Shown: positions 9,124-18,038 of the stretch, one piece after another
How positions within the stretch are numbered: position 1 is the first letter of the stretch
Layout: each line of letters opens with the position of its first letter
NCBI RefSeq assembly: GCF_040932005.1
Contig: NZ_CP162414.1
Location: 2,631,501-2,695,500 of the forward strand
Direction: 5' to 3'
Origin: Aestuariibius sp. HNIBRBA575
Lineage (GTDB): Bacteria; Pseudomonadota; Alphaproteobacteria; Rhodobacterales; Rhodobacteraceae
Length of the DNA stretch: 64,000 bases
The notes under the pieces: generated by a model
What the model was told of the DNA's origin: nothing
The model's database searches: none
The model's input: the letters and a program-made list of their open reading frames with translations, nothing else
Made by a program: the position numbers and the translations under genes

Positions 9124-9759
9124 GTGAATGAACAAAGCTCAAAGACACCAGAGCATCAGGCCATATATGACCGGTTGCGTCACATGATCTTGTTCGGAGA
9201 AGTGCTTCCGGGTCAGGCACTTACGATCCTTGGGCTAAAAACAATGCTGGGGGCGGGCATGACCCCTGTGCGCGAAGCAATCCGCCGGCTGACCGCAGAA
9301 GGCGCGTTAGAAGCGCTGGGGAATCGCCGCATTTGCGTGCCCAACGTGACCCAGGAAACGCTCAATCAGATTTATTTTGCACGCTTGGCGATTGAACCAC
9401 GTCTGGGCGAATTGGCCGTGGCCAACATCACCAAAGACCAGCTGAAAACCCTCGCCAAACTGGACGAACAGGTGGATGCAGCGATTTCTGCAGGCGATAT
9501 TAATGGCTATCTCGCAGGCAATTATCGGTTTCATTTTACCTTGTATGACGCGGCAAACGCCCCTGTTTTGCGCAATATTGCCAGCTCTCTTTGGCTGCAA
9601 TTGGGACCGTCTTTGCGTGTGGTTTCAGGGCGATACGGCACGCAAAACCTGCCTGATGAACACAAAGACGCCCTTTCCGCGCTAAAGGCCAAAGACGGCG
9701 CAGGCGTCGCACGCGCCATCGAAGCCGATATTCGCCAAGGCCTGTCCCTAATGCGGTGA
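9124..9759 (+). CDS. GntR-family (FadR/FCD-type) transcriptional regulator
   Basis: A 211-residue regulator. Residues about 10-75 form the winged helix-turn-helix of GntR proteins (IYDRLRHMILFGEVLPGQALTI, MTPVREAIRRLTAEGALEA). Residues about 85-205 are a helical FCD ligand/metal domain with EPRLGELAVANIT and the His-bearing YRFHFTLYDAAN and DEHKDALSALKAKD segments. The start is a GTG at 9124 with AAGGAG upstream; the overlapping ATG at 9128 is out of frame. It stands between the polyamine importer arm and the catabolic arm and most likely controls both, with a polyamine or a derived intermediate as effector (inferred). Confidence 0.92.
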   Translation: MNEQSSKTPEHQAIYDRLRHMILFGEVLPGQALTILGLKTMLGAGMTPVREAIRRLTAEGALEALGNRRICVPNVTQETLNQIYFARLAIEPRLGELAVANITKDQLKTLAKLDEQVDAAISAGDINGYLAGNYRFHFTLYDAANAPVLRNIASSLWLQLGPSLRVVSGRYGTQNLPDEHKDALSALKAKDGAGVARAIEADIRQGLSLMR

Positions 9760-9785
9760 TAAGAATACTGGTTGTTGACTGGCTT

Positions 9786-9798
9786 AAATATTTGATCA
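9786..9798. promoter_or_regulatory. Second copy of candidate GntR operator
   Basis: AAATATTTGATCA recurs exactly here, 26 bases after the gntR stop codon and about 65 bases before the second ligase gene. The symmetry continues imperfectly (TATTTGATCATATT). The position suggests a separate promoter for the ligase / aminotransferase / oxidoreductase genes under the same regulator. Confidence 0.58.
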
Positions 9799-9862
9799 TA
9801 TTCTGACATCAACGACGACCCTTCCCCGGGATTCCCCCGATGCGGAGGATGCGTTTGTCGCG

Positions 9863-11266
9863 ATGTGGAACAATCCTATGGCACAGGCCAAGAAACCCAA
9901 AGTCCGCGGCAATTGGGCCGAAACCCTACCCGAAGCGTTTCTGGATCATATCGAAGGCCGGCGTCTGGAAGAGGTCGAAACCATCATTCCCGATCTGGTT
10001 GGCATGTCACGCGGCAAGGCAATGCCGGCCTATAAATTCCAGCCCGACGAAACGTTCTATTTGCCGATCTCACTGTTCTATCAAACCGTGTCGGGTGAAT
10101 ATGTGGACATGGATATCGAAAACCAATGGTTGGAAAAAGACGTGGTTTTGGTGCCGGATATGTCCACCGCTACGGCTGTACCTTGGGCGGATGACGCCAC
10201 GGTTCAGATCATCTGTGACATGCAAACCCGCGATGGCGCCCCCTTGGCAATCGCGCCGCGCAACGTATTACGCAAGGTGCTGGCGCTTTATGCGGAAAAA
10301 GGCTGGAAACCGATTGTCGCGCCTGAATTGGAATTCTACCTGACCAAACCCAACACAGACCCCAAAGACCCGATTGAGCCGCCATTGGGCCGCACGGGGC
10401 GCAAAGGCGCGTCTCGCCAGGTTTATTCCATGGCTGCGGTCGACGAATACGGCTCTGTGATTGATACGATTTACGATTACGCCGAGGCCCAAGGCCTGCA
10501 GATCGACACAGTGATTCAAGAAGGCGGTGCTGGACAGATTGAGATCAACTTGCTGCACAGTGACCCGCTAAAACTGGCGGATCAGGTGTTTTATTTCAAA
10601 CGCACCATTCGCGAAGCGGCGCTGGCAAACGGGGTGTTTGCGACCTTTATGGCCAAACCCATCCGCGACGAACCCGGCAGCGCCATGCATCTGCACCAAT
10701 CCATTGTGGATGTGGAAACCGGCAAAAACATCTTTTCAGATGCGGACGGAAACCCCACGGACACATTCCACCATTTCATTGGTGGCTCGCAGAAATACAC
10801 CATGCAGACTGTGCCCTTGTTGGCCCCATATGTGAATTCTTATCGCCGTCTGACCCCCGAAGGTCAGTCCGCGCCGTCCAATCTGGAATGGGCGCGTGAT
10901 AATCGCACCACCGGCCTGCGCATTCCACATTCTACGGCGGAATCCCTGCGCGTCGAAAACCGCGTCATCGGCATGGATTGCAACCCTTATCTGGCCATCG
11001 CGGCGTCGTTGGCCTGCGGGTATCTGGGCATGATCAACAAAATCCAGCCCCGCCCCGCCGTCACGGTGGAGGTCTGGGAAACCGCAGATGGCCTGCCCGG
11101 TTCGTTGCGCGAAGCGCTGGACCTGTTCGACAATGCCACCGAAATTCGCGCCATTCTGGGCGAAGAATTCTGCCAGCTCTATTCGGACATCAAATGGGCC
11201 GAAAACGAAGAATACCAACGCGAAATTTCGCCATGGGAACGTCAGCACCTGCTGCTGAACGCCTGA
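9863..11266 (+). CDS. Glutamine-synthetase-like amine ligase (PuuA-type), paralogue 2
   Basis: A 467-residue glutamine-synthetase-fold ligase heading the catabolic arm. Motifs: APELEFYLT, EGGAGQIEINLLH, FMAKPIRDEPGSAMHLHQS, NSYRRLTPEGQSAPSNLEWARDNRTTG and RVENRVIGMDCNPYLAIAAS. The GSAMHLHQS version of the His motif and the longer N-terminus separate it from the paralogue at 3603-4940, so the two are probably not recent duplicates and may use different amines. The start could be the ATG at 9863 or at 9878; the nearest GGAGG (9844-9848) is rather far from both. Likely reaction: ATP-dependent gamma-glutamylation of a di- or polyamine. Confidence 0.88.
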   Translation: MWNNPMAQAKKPKVRGNWAETLPEAFLDHIEGRRLEEVETIIPDLVGMSRGKAMPAYKFQPDETFYLPISLFYQTVSGEYVDMDIENQWLEKDVVLVPDMSTATAVPWADDATVQIICDMQTRDGAPLAIAPRNVLRKVLALYAEKGWKPIVAPELEFYLTKPNTDPKDPIEPPLGRTGRKGASRQVYSMAAVDEYGSVIDTIYDYAEAQGLQIDTVIQEGGAGQIEINLLHSDPLKLADQVFYFKRTIREAALANGVFATFMAKPIRDEPGSAMHLHQSIVDVETGKNIFSDADGNPTDTFHHFIGGSQKYTMQTVPLLAPYVNSYRRLTPEGQSAPSNLEWARDNRTTGLRIPHSTAESLRVENRVIGMDCNPYLAIAASLACGYLGMINKIQPRPAVTVEVWETADGLPGSLREALDLFDNATEIRAILGEEFCQLYSDIKWAENEEYQREISPWERQHLLLNA

Positions 11267-11285
11267 TCGCGCAAAGGATAAACCA

Positions 11286-12680
11286 ATGAATATGATTTCA
11301 AACCACATGCCAACAGAAGAATTGCAAGCGCTGGATGCAGCCCATCACATGCATCCCTTCACGGCCAATGGCGAATTGGCAACCAAAGGTGCGCGCGTGA
11401 TCACCCGTGCCAATGGCGTGCATCTGACCGACAGCCAAGGCAATCAAATCTTGGACGGGATGTCAGGATTGTGGTGCGTTAATATCGGCTATGGCCGCGA
11501 TGAACTGGCCGATGTGGCCGCGCGTCAAATGCGTGAATTGCCCTATTACAACACGTTCTTTCAGACCACTCATGTGCCGGTCATCGCCCTATCTGCGCAG
11601 ATTGCGGAACTGACGCCCGGTGATCTGAACAACGTGTTTTACGCCGGGTCCGGATCAGAGGCCAACGACACAAATATCCGGCTGGTGCGCCATTATTGGG
11701 CGATGAAAGGCCATACAGAAAAGAACGTCATCATTTCACGTCACAACGCCTATCATGGGTCTACTTTGGGGGGGACCAGCCTGGGCGGGATGTCTGGCAT
11801 GCATGCACAGGGCGGCCCGATGGTCGGTGGCATTCACCATATCAACCAACCCAATTGGTGGTCCGAAGGCGGCGACATGTCCCCCGAGGAATTCGGGTTG
11901 GCGCGTGCCCAAGAATTGGAGCAAGCCATTCTGGAATTGGGTGAAAACCGGGTTGCGGCCTTTATTGCTGAACCCGTTCAGGGCGCGGGCGGCGTGATCG
12001 TTGCACCGGACACCTATTGGCCCGAAATTCAACGGATTTGCGATAAATATGACATCCTGTTGATCGCCGACGAAGTGATCTGCGGCTTTGGGCGCACGGG
12101 CAATTGGTTTGGATCGCAGACCATGGGCATCCGTCCTGACATCATGACCATCGCCAAAGGCCTGTCATCGGGCTATGCGCCGATCGGCGGGTCGATTGTG
12201 TCGGACGACATTGCCAGTGTGATTGCCCAAGGCGAATTTAACCACGGTTACACCTATTCGGGTCACCCCGTGGCCTGTGCCGTGGCCATGGAAAACCTGC
12301 GCATCATGCAAGAAGAAAACATCGTCGAACATGCACGTGATGTGGCCGCACCTTATCTAAAAGAAAAATGGGAAGCGTTGGCCGATCACCCAATGGTAGG
12401 AGAGGCCAAAATCGTCGGGCTCATGGCGTCCGTCGCATTGACCCCTGACAAAGCCAACCGCGCGGCGTTCGCCTCTGAGACAGGCACCGTTGGGTTCATG
12501 TGTCGCGAACGCAGCTTTGCCAATAATCTGATCATGCGCCATGTCGGCGATCGGATGGTGATTGCGCCGCCATTGGTGATCACGCCCGACGAAATCGACG
12601 TGATGATGGACCGCGCGGTTCAATCACTGGACGAAGCCCACAAAGCCGTTAAAGACGCCGGATTGTTCGTGTCGGCCTAA
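11286..12680 (+). CDS. Class III (omega) aminotransferase, putrescine/polyamine type
   Basis: A 464-residue PLP enzyme of the class III family. The omega-transaminase signature MHPFT lies near the N-terminus, the cofactor-site block YAGSGSEANDTNIRL follows, Asp is in LLIADEVICGFGRTG, and the Schiff-base lysine is in TIAKGLSSGYAPIGG. The sequence type includes SpuC-like putrescine/spermidine:pyruvate transaminases. Placed 19 bases after the ligase gene and 11 before the oxidoreductase, it probably deaminates an amine of the same pathway or the gamma-aminobutyrate-type end product. Confidence 0.9.
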   Translation: MNMISNHMPTEELQALDAAHHMHPFTANGELATKGARVITRANGVHLTDSQGNQILDGMSGLWCVNIGYGRDELADVAARQMRELPYYNTFFQTTHVPVIALSAQIAELTPGDLNNVFYAGSGSEANDTNIRLVRHYWAMKGHTEKNVIISRHNAYHGSTLGGTSLGGMSGMHAQGGPMVGGIHHINQPNWWSEGGDMSPEEFGLARAQELEQAILELGENRVAAFIAEPVQGAGGVIVAPDTYWPEIQRICDKYDILLIADEVICGFGRTGNWFGSQTMGIRPDIMTIAKGLSSGYAPIGGSIVSDDIASVIAQGEFNHGYTYSGHPVACAVAMENLRIMQEENIVEHARDVAAPYLKEKWEALADHPMVGEAKIVGLMASVALTPDKANRAAFASETGTVGFMCRERSFANNLIMRHVGDRMVIAPPLVITPDEIDVMMDRAVQSLDEAHKAVKDAGLFVSA

Positions 12681-12691
12681 AGGATGATCCA

Positions 12692-13993
12692 ATGGATCTG
12701 TTAACCGCCAATGATGTGCCGGGGGAATATCCCCCGTCCTACTACGCCGCCAATGCCACAACTTTGCCCCCGTTCCCGACGGCGACTGGGGCGTTGCGGT
12801 GTGATGTCTGCGTCATCGGCGGGGGGTTTACCGGGCTTTCCTCGGCGCTGCATCTGGCCCAACGTGGCTATGACGTCATTCTAGTCGAAGCCTCCCGTAT
12901 CGGGTCCGGCGCATCCGGGCGCAATGGCGGTCAGGTCGGTCAGGGCCAGCGACAGGAACAGGACGTATTAGAGGACATGCTGGGGCGTGATCACGCCCGC
13001 GCGCTGTGGACCATCGCCAATCAATCCGTTGATCTGGTGCGTGATTTATCGAAATCAGAACTGGTCCACGCGGATTTTCACCCCGGCATCATTCACGCCG
13101 CCCACCGCGAACGTTATGTTCCTGATTATCACGCTTATGTAGAAAAGCTGCACCGCGACTACGGATACAATCAAATTAGCACACTAAACCGCCATGAATT
13201 ACGGGAATTCGTCAATTCACCGTCCTATTATGGCGGCACATTGGATTTGGGTGCAGGGCATATTGATCCGTTGCAATTTGCACTTGGATTGGCGCGGATG
13301 GCACAACAAGCAGGCGTGCGTCTGTTTGAAAATACGCGCGTGACCCAGATCGTCGAAGGCACCCCCGCCAAAATCATCACCCAAAACGCTGATATCACAT
13401 CCGATCATGTGGTTCTGGGGTGCAATGGATATCTGGGGGATCTCATGCCGCGCGTCGCGGCCCGGGTCATGCCGATCAACAACTTTGTCGTGGCCACAGC
13501 CCCCATGCATCCCGATCAACAAGAACAGATTATCAAACACAATTACGCCGTCGCAGACAGCAAATTTGTGGTGAATTATTTCCGGTTCTCTATCGATCAT
13601 CGTCTGATCTTTGGCGGCACCGAAAGTTACGGCTACAAATTCCCGCATGACATCGCAAAAAATGTCCGCAAACCTTTGGCCGAGATTTTTCCGCAATTGG
13701 CTGATGCAGACATCACCCATGCTTGGGGTGGCACGTTGGGCATCACCATGAACCGCATGCCGCATTTTGAACGGATCGCTGGCAATATCCTAAGCCTGTC
13801 CGGCTATTCCGGGCATGGCGTGGCCATGGCGACCCTTGCAGGCCAGATCGCTGCTGAAACAATTGCCGGTCAGGCCGAACGGTTTGATCTGATGGCAGAT
13901 GTGCCCACCCATCGGTTCCCCGGCGGACGGCATTTGCGATCGCCTTTGTTGGTGTTGGCCATGCTTTGGTATTCTCTGCGCGACCGGCTGTGA
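12692..13993 (+). CDS. FAD-dependent amine oxidoreductase, PuuB-like (DAO family)
   Basis: A 433-residue flavoprotein with the dinucleotide-binding motif CVIGGGFTGLSSALHLA and the DAO-family SGASGRNGGQVGQGQ flavin segment. Late in the chain LSGYSGHGVAMATLAGQIAAE completes the FAD site. The closest known role is PuuB, which oxidises gamma-glutamylputrescine to the aldehyde with release of ammonia and H2O2; the two neighbouring PuuA-type ligases support that. No PuuC dehydrogenase or PuuD hydrolase is present in the cluster, so later steps must be encoded elsewhere or be taken over by the transaminase. Confidence 0.88.
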   Translation: MDLLTANDVPGEYPPSYYAANATTLPPFPTATGALRCDVCVIGGGFTGLSSALHLAQRGYDVILVEASRIGSGASGRNGGQVGQGQRQEQDVLEDMLGRDHARALWTIANQSVDLVRDLSKSELVHADFHPGIIHAAHRERYVPDYHAYVEKLHRDYGYNQISTLNRHELREFVNSPSYYGGTLDLGAGHIDPLQFALGLARMAQQAGVRLFENTRVTQIVEGTPAKIITQNADITSDHVVLGCNGYLGDLMPRVAARVMPINNFVVATAPMHPDQQEQIIKHNYAVADSKFVVNYFRFSIDHRLIFGGTESYGYKFPHDIAKNVRKPLAEIFPQLADADITHAWGGTLGITMNRMPHFERIAGNILSLSGYSGHGVAMATLAGQIAAETIAGQAERFDLMADVPTHRFPGGRHLRSPLLVLAMLWYSLRDRL

Positions 13994-14074
13994 GGCCTGC
14001 CCGCCCCTAGAACACCTGTCACGCGGCACAATGTTGCGCTACACGGGGGCCACAGACAGCCAATCGGAGCCCCC

Positions 14075-14947
14075 ATGACCCGCATTATTTCGTCCCTCGC
14101 CGAAGTTACCGACCAATATGACGCCGCTTATGTGGATCTTTGGGGCTGCGTGCATAATGGCATCATCGCCCACCAAGACGCCGTCGAGGCCCTGCGCGCC
14201 TTTCGTGCGGCTGGCAAAGTTGTGGTGCTGGTGACCAATTCACCCCGCCCCCGCGCCAATGTGGAACCGCAATTGCGTGAATTTCAGGTTCCCGAAGATT
14301 GCTGGGACACCATCGCCACCTCCGGCGACAGCGCGCGGTCGGCGATGTTTCAGGGGGCGGTTGGCCAAAAAGTCTGGTTTGTCGGGCAACCACATGAGGC
14401 CGCGTTTTTTGAACCGTTGAACCTGTTGGACCAACCACTGAACGTGCAAACGGTTCCGTTGGAAGAGGCCGAAGGCATCGTGTGCTGCGGCCCTGAAAAT
14501 CCAGAAGCCGACCCCGCTGAATATCGTGCACAGTTTTTATACGCCAAACAAAAAGGGCTGAAACTGCTCTGCGCCAATCCGGATATTGTTGTGGATCGCG
14601 GTGAAACACGTGAATGGTGCGCCGGCGCATTGGCCGCGCTTTACACGGAAATGGGGGGCGAAAGCCTGTATTTTGGCAAACCGCATCCGCCCATTTACGA
14701 TCTGGCCGCGCGCCGCCTAATGGCCACCGGTTTGGCACCCGCCAACCCACGGATTCTGGCCATCGGCGATGGGATTCGCACAGACATCCTTGGGGCGCTT
14801 GGGGATGACATTGATAGCTTGTTTATCACCGGCGGGCTGGCAGCCAAAGAAACCAAAACCACCCACCAACCTGATGAAAATGCGCTTAATGCATTCATTG
14901 AAAACGAAAAAATTACGCCAACCTATGCGATTGGCCAGTTAAGATAG
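14075..14947 (+). CDS. HAD-superfamily IIA hydrolase (TIGR01459 type)
   Basis: A 290-residue phosphatase-like protein. Motif I reads YVDLWGCVHNG: the nucleophile Asp is present while the second Asp of classical DxDG is replaced by Trp, as I recall for the TIGR01459 subfamily. Motif II is VVLVTNSPRP, the IIA cap follows, and motif III/IV is GKPHPPIYDLA followed by LAIGDGIRTDILGA. The substrate is unknown. GGAG just before the ATG supports the start. It stands alone downstream of the polyamine genes. Confidence 0.85.
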   Translation: MTRIISSLAEVTDQYDAAYVDLWGCVHNGIIAHQDAVEALRAFRAAGKVVVLVTNSPRPRANVEPQLREFQVPEDCWDTIATSGDSARSAMFQGAVGQKVWFVGQPHEAAFFEPLNLLDQPLNVQTVPLEEAEGIVCCGPENPEADPAEYRAQFLYAKQKGLKLLCANPDIVVDRGETREWCAGALAALYTEMGGESLYFGKPHPPIYDLAARRLMATGLAPANPRILAIGDGIRTDILGALGDDIDSLFITGGLAAKETKTTHQPDENALNAFIENEKITPTYAIGQLR

Positions 14948-15040
14948 TCAAAGAAGGGGCTTGATTTTTCTGCAACTGCAAAGTAATTATGTTGCCAATG
15001 ACACCCATTATTGGACCATTTGTTACTCATGGAGCGCAAA

Positions 15041-15484
15041 ATGCTGGATAATCAGCCCCGCGGCACGATCTGTATCGAAGATCTGGAAATTGGCATGGTG
15101 CGCAGCCTGTCAAAGGTCATCACCGATCAAGACATTGAAATGTTCGCCGAGGTGTCCACCGACCGCAATCCTGTGCATCTGGACGATGATTACGCGCAGG
15201 ACACGATCTTTGAGGGGCGGATCGCCCATGGGATGCTGACCGCCGGGTTGGTGTCTGCGGTCATTGGCGAACAATTGCCCGGCCATGGGACCGTTTATCT
15301 AGGTCAAAACCTGAAATTTCTGGCCCCTGTACGCCCCGGCGACATGGTTCTGGCCGAAGTCGAAGTGATGGATATCGACCATTCCAAACGCCGGGTCAAA
15401 TTGGACACACGGTGTCTGGTGAATGGCAAAAAGGTTCTGATGGGCGAGGCAAACGTTCTGGCGCCGTCGCGTAAATTCGATTGA
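15041..15484 (+). CDS. MaoC-like (R)-specific enoyl-CoA hydratase
   Basis: A 147-residue hot-dog-fold protein. The MaoC hydratase motif is seen as DRNPVHLDDDYA (catalytic Asp/His) followed by FEGRIAHGML and a YLGQNLKFLAPVRPGD strand. Such enzymes hydrate trans-2-enoyl-CoA to (R)-3-hydroxyacyl-CoA and often feed polyhydroxyalkanoate or serve beta-oxidation. The ATG at 15041 with GGAG at 15031-15034 is preferred over upstream in-frame ATGs at 15011 and 15029. A strong terminator follows. Confidence 0.88.
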   Translation: MLDNQPRGTICIEDLEIGMVRSLSKVITDQDIEMFAEVSTDRNPVHLDDDYAQDTIFEGRIAHGMLTAGLVSAVIGEQLPGHGTVYLGQNLKFLAPVRPGDMVLAEVEVMDIDHSKRRVKLDTRCLVNGKKVLMGEANVLAPSRKFD

Positions 15485-15497
15485 TCCACGCCAACCG

Positions 15498-15533
15498 GTC
15501 CCGGAAAATCTGAACGTTTCCGGGACGTTTTCT
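15498..15533 (+). terminator. Rho-independent terminator after the MaoC gene
   Basis: GTCCCGGAAA (15498-15507) pairs perfectly with TTTCCGGGAC (15517-15526) around a 9-base loop, followed by GTTTTCT. It lies 14 bases after the MaoC stop codon and separates it from ribF. Confidence 0.8.
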
Positions 15534-15593
15534 AACAACAGAAAACGGCGACGTCTGCGAATGCTTGCAAGTGGTTTGCAGGACAGATAGGGC

Positions 15594-16538
15594 ATGAGAA
15601 TGCGCATCATCCGAGACACCGAATTCGTGCCCGCTGACATCCGCGGAGCTGTTGCAGCCATCGGCAATTTCGATGGTGTGCATCTGGGCCATATCGCCGT
15701 GATTGAAACCACCCGGAAAACGGCTGATGCTTTGCAGGCACCGCTGGGGATCATGACGTTTGAGCCGCATCCGCGACAGGTGTTTCAACCCAACGGTCCG
15801 GCCTTTCGGTTAATGAATGCTGCAGCCAAGGCGCATCGTCTGGAAAAACTGAAAGTGGATCACCTTTATGAACTGCCGTTCACGCCTGCGCTCTCTTCGT
15901 TGAGCCCTCGGGAATTTGCCCAAGAGATCATCGTCAAACGGCTAGGCCTGGCGCATGTGGTTGTCGGCGAAGACTTCTTCTTTGGGGCGAAACGCGCCGG
16001 AAAAGCGGCGGATTTGCAGGAATTCGGCGCTGAAATGGGATTTGGCGTGACGGTTGTGCCGCTGGTTTCGATTGGCGACGAAGAGGCCTCTTCGACAGCG
16101 ATCCGCAAAGCGTTGGGCGAAGGCCGCCCACATGATGCTGCGGATATGTTGGGCCATTGGCACCGCATTGACGGCGTCGTCATTCAAGGCGATCAACGGG
16201 GGCGCGAATTGGGGTTTCCGACCGCGAACATGTCCATCGATGACCTGCACCCGCCGCGTTTTGGCGTTTATGCCGTGCTGATCGACGTGCTGACCGGGCC
16301 ACATGCGGGCAATTACCATGGGGCCGCATCCATTGGGGAACGCCCGACATTTGGGATAAATCACCCCAATTGCGAAACCTACATCTTTGATTTCAAAGGC
16401 GATCTATACGGGGCTGACATTTCTGTGGCACTGGTTGAATATCTGCGTCCAGAGCTGAAGTTTGACGGGTTGGATGCCCTGATCACCAAAATGCACGCTG
16501 ATTGCGACCAAGCGCGTGAGATCCTGAAAAATGTCTGA
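15594..16538 (+). CDS. ribF: Bifunctional riboflavin kinase / FAD synthetase
   Basis: A 314-residue enzyme that turns riboflavin into FMN and then FAD. The N-terminal nucleotidyltransferase domain shows AIGNFDGVHLGH (the HxGH-type motif) and FGAKRAGKAADL with STAIRKALGEG. The C-terminal kinase domain has the GRELGFPTANM motif and the catalytic region AASIGERPTFG. An alternative in-frame ATG lies at 15600. The last 8 bases overlap the next gene. Confidence 0.96.
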   Translation: MRMRIIRDTEFVPADIRGAVAAIGNFDGVHLGHIAVIETTRKTADALQAPLGIMTFEPHPRQVFQPNGPAFRLMNAAAKAHRLEKLKVDHLYELPFTPALSSLSPREFAQEIIVKRLGLAHVVVGEDFFFGAKRAGKAADLQEFGAEMGFGVTVVPLVSIGDEEASSTAIRKALGEGRPHDAADMLGHWHRIDGVVIQGDQRGRELGFPTANMSIDDLHPPRFGVYAVLIDVLTGPHAGNYHGAASIGERPTFGINHPNCETYIFDFKGDLYGADISVALVEYLRPELKFDGLDALITKMHADCDQAREILKNV

Positions 16539-17001
16539 TCCCATCGACAGAACCGGCCTGCGGGATCAGTTCTGGAACACCGTTCCGATGACCAAAATGA
16601 CGGACAAAGAATGGGAAGCCCTGTGTGACGGCTGTGGCAAATGCTGCCTGAACAAATTGGAAGACGAAGAGAGCGGCGAAGTGGTTTTGACCCGCGTCGC
16701 CTGCCGATTGTTGGATGACGCGACGTGTCATTGCGCGCAATACGACATCCGCCACCAATTTGTGCCCGATTGCATCCGCCTGACCCCGCAATCCATCCCG
16801 GACCACCTATATTGGCTGCCCCAGACCTGTGCCTATCGTTTGGTGCATGAGGGACGCGATCTGTTCCACTGGCATCCGCTGATATCCGGCAACATGCAAA
16901 GCGTGCATGCGGCTGGCGTGTCCGCCCAAGGGTTAACCGTATCTGAATTCGACATTCACGAAGATGAATGGGAAGACCACCTGATCGAGGAACCAACCTG
17001 A
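16531..17001 (+). CDS. YcgN (UPF0260) family cysteine-cluster protein
   Basis: A 156-residue protein of the YcgN/UPF0260 family. The N-terminal CDGCGKCCLNKLED motif and a second group CRLLDDATCHCAQYDIR with later PDC give the conserved eight-cysteine pattern of the zinc/iron-sulphur cluster binding (CxxCxxCC) family. The exact role is unknown. Its ATG lies inside the ribF end (8-base overlap) and its stop shares one base with the threonine aldolase start, so ribF, this gene and the aldolase are translationally coupled. Confidence 0.9.
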   Translation: MSDPIDRTGLRDQFWNTVPMTKMTDKEWEALCDGCGKCCLNKLEDEESGEVVLTRVACRLLDDATCHCAQYDIRHQFVPDCIRLTPQSIPDHLYWLPQTCAYRLVHEGRDLFHWHPLISGNMQSVHAAGVSAQGLTVSEFDIHEDEWEDHLIEEPT

Positions 17002-18038
17002 TGTATTTTGCATCTGACAATGCCGGTCCGGTGCATCCGAACGTGATGCAGGCCATGATTGACGCCAATACCGGTTATGCCCCGGCCTATGGCAACGATG
17101 CGTTGATGGATCAGGTCCGCGACCAGCTGCGCATGATCTTTGAGGCACCCGATGCCTCTGTTCATCTGGTCATCAATGGCACTTCGGCCAATGTGTTGAC
17201 ACTGGCCACGCTGTGCCAACCGTTTGAAACGATTTTCTGCACCTCCCTGGCCCATATCCAGATGGATGAATGCGGCGCGCCAGAGTTTTACACTGGCGGC
17301 GCAAAGCTGACATTGATCCCGGATGTGGATGGCAAAATGACCTCTGCGGCATTGCGCAAAGCCTTGGACTCCGAAGGCAACCGGTTTCCCCATGGGCCAG
17401 AACGCGGCCCTGTTTCGATCACGCAGGTTACAGAAACCGGAACCTGTTATTCCCTCGCAGACATCAAAGCGATCAGCGACATCGCCCATGCCCATAACCT
17501 GCCCGTTCATCTGGACGGGGCGCGGTTTGCCAATGCGCTGGATCATCTGGGGTGCAGCGCGGCTGACATGACGTGGAAATCGGGCGTAGATGCCGTGTGC
17601 TTTGGCGGTACGAAAAACGGGTTGATGGGGGTTGAGGCCGTTGTGTTTTTTGACCCTGACAAAGGTCGCGAATTTGAGCTGCGCCGCAAACGTGGCGGGC
17701 ACCTGTTGTCGAAACATCGCTATCTGTCGGCCCAGATGCAGGCCTATCTGACCGATGATCTGTGGCTTTCTCTGGCCAAACAGAGCAACCAAAACGCGGA
17801 TTATCTGGCCCAAGGCCTGATCGCGGGCGGCGCAACCCTTGCTTATCCCGTTGAGGGTAATCTGATGTTTGCCAGCCTGCCAAGGGCCACCCATCAACGG
17901 CTGATCGCCGCAGGGGCCCAATACCACCCAGATGCAGATATTGCGTCAGGGGATCCCGATACATTGGTTCAGGCGCGGTTTGTCTGTGACTGGTCCATTG
18001 CAAAATCAGACATCGATCAGTTTCTCGCTCTGCTCTGA
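17001..18038 (+). CDS. ltaE: Low-specificity L-threonine aldolase
   Basis: A 345-residue PLP enzyme that splits L-threonine/allo-threonine to glycine and acetaldehyde. It begins MYFASDNAG, with the family's SDN motif; the PLP Asp is in PVHLDGARFANAL and the Schiff-base lysine in VCFGGTKNGL. The start at 17001 forms a TGATG junction with the upstream stop. The 3' end overlaps the convergent hydrolase gene by 33 bases. Confidence 0.92.
   Translation: MYFASDNAGPVHPNVMQAMIDANTGYAPAYGNDALMDQVRDQLRMIFEAPDASVHLVINGTSANVLTLATLCQPFETIFCTSLAHIQMDECGAPEFYTGGAKLTLIPDVDGKMTSAALRKALDSEGNRFPHGPERGPVSITQVTETGTCYSLADIKAISDIAHAHNLPVHLDGARFANALDHLGCSAADMTWKSGVDAVCFGGTKNGLMGVEAVVFFDPDKGREFELRRKRGGHLLSKHRYLSAQMQAYLTDDLWLSLAKQSNQNADYLAQGLIAGGATLAYPVEGNLMFASLPRATHQRLIAAGAQYHPDADIASGDPDTLVQARFVCDWSIAKSDIDQFLALL

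Noticed and set aside
9786..9815. FNR-type box (TTGAT...ATCAA)
   Set aside because: The half-sites are 10 bases apart rather than 4, and the repeat is better explained by the shared GntR candidate word.
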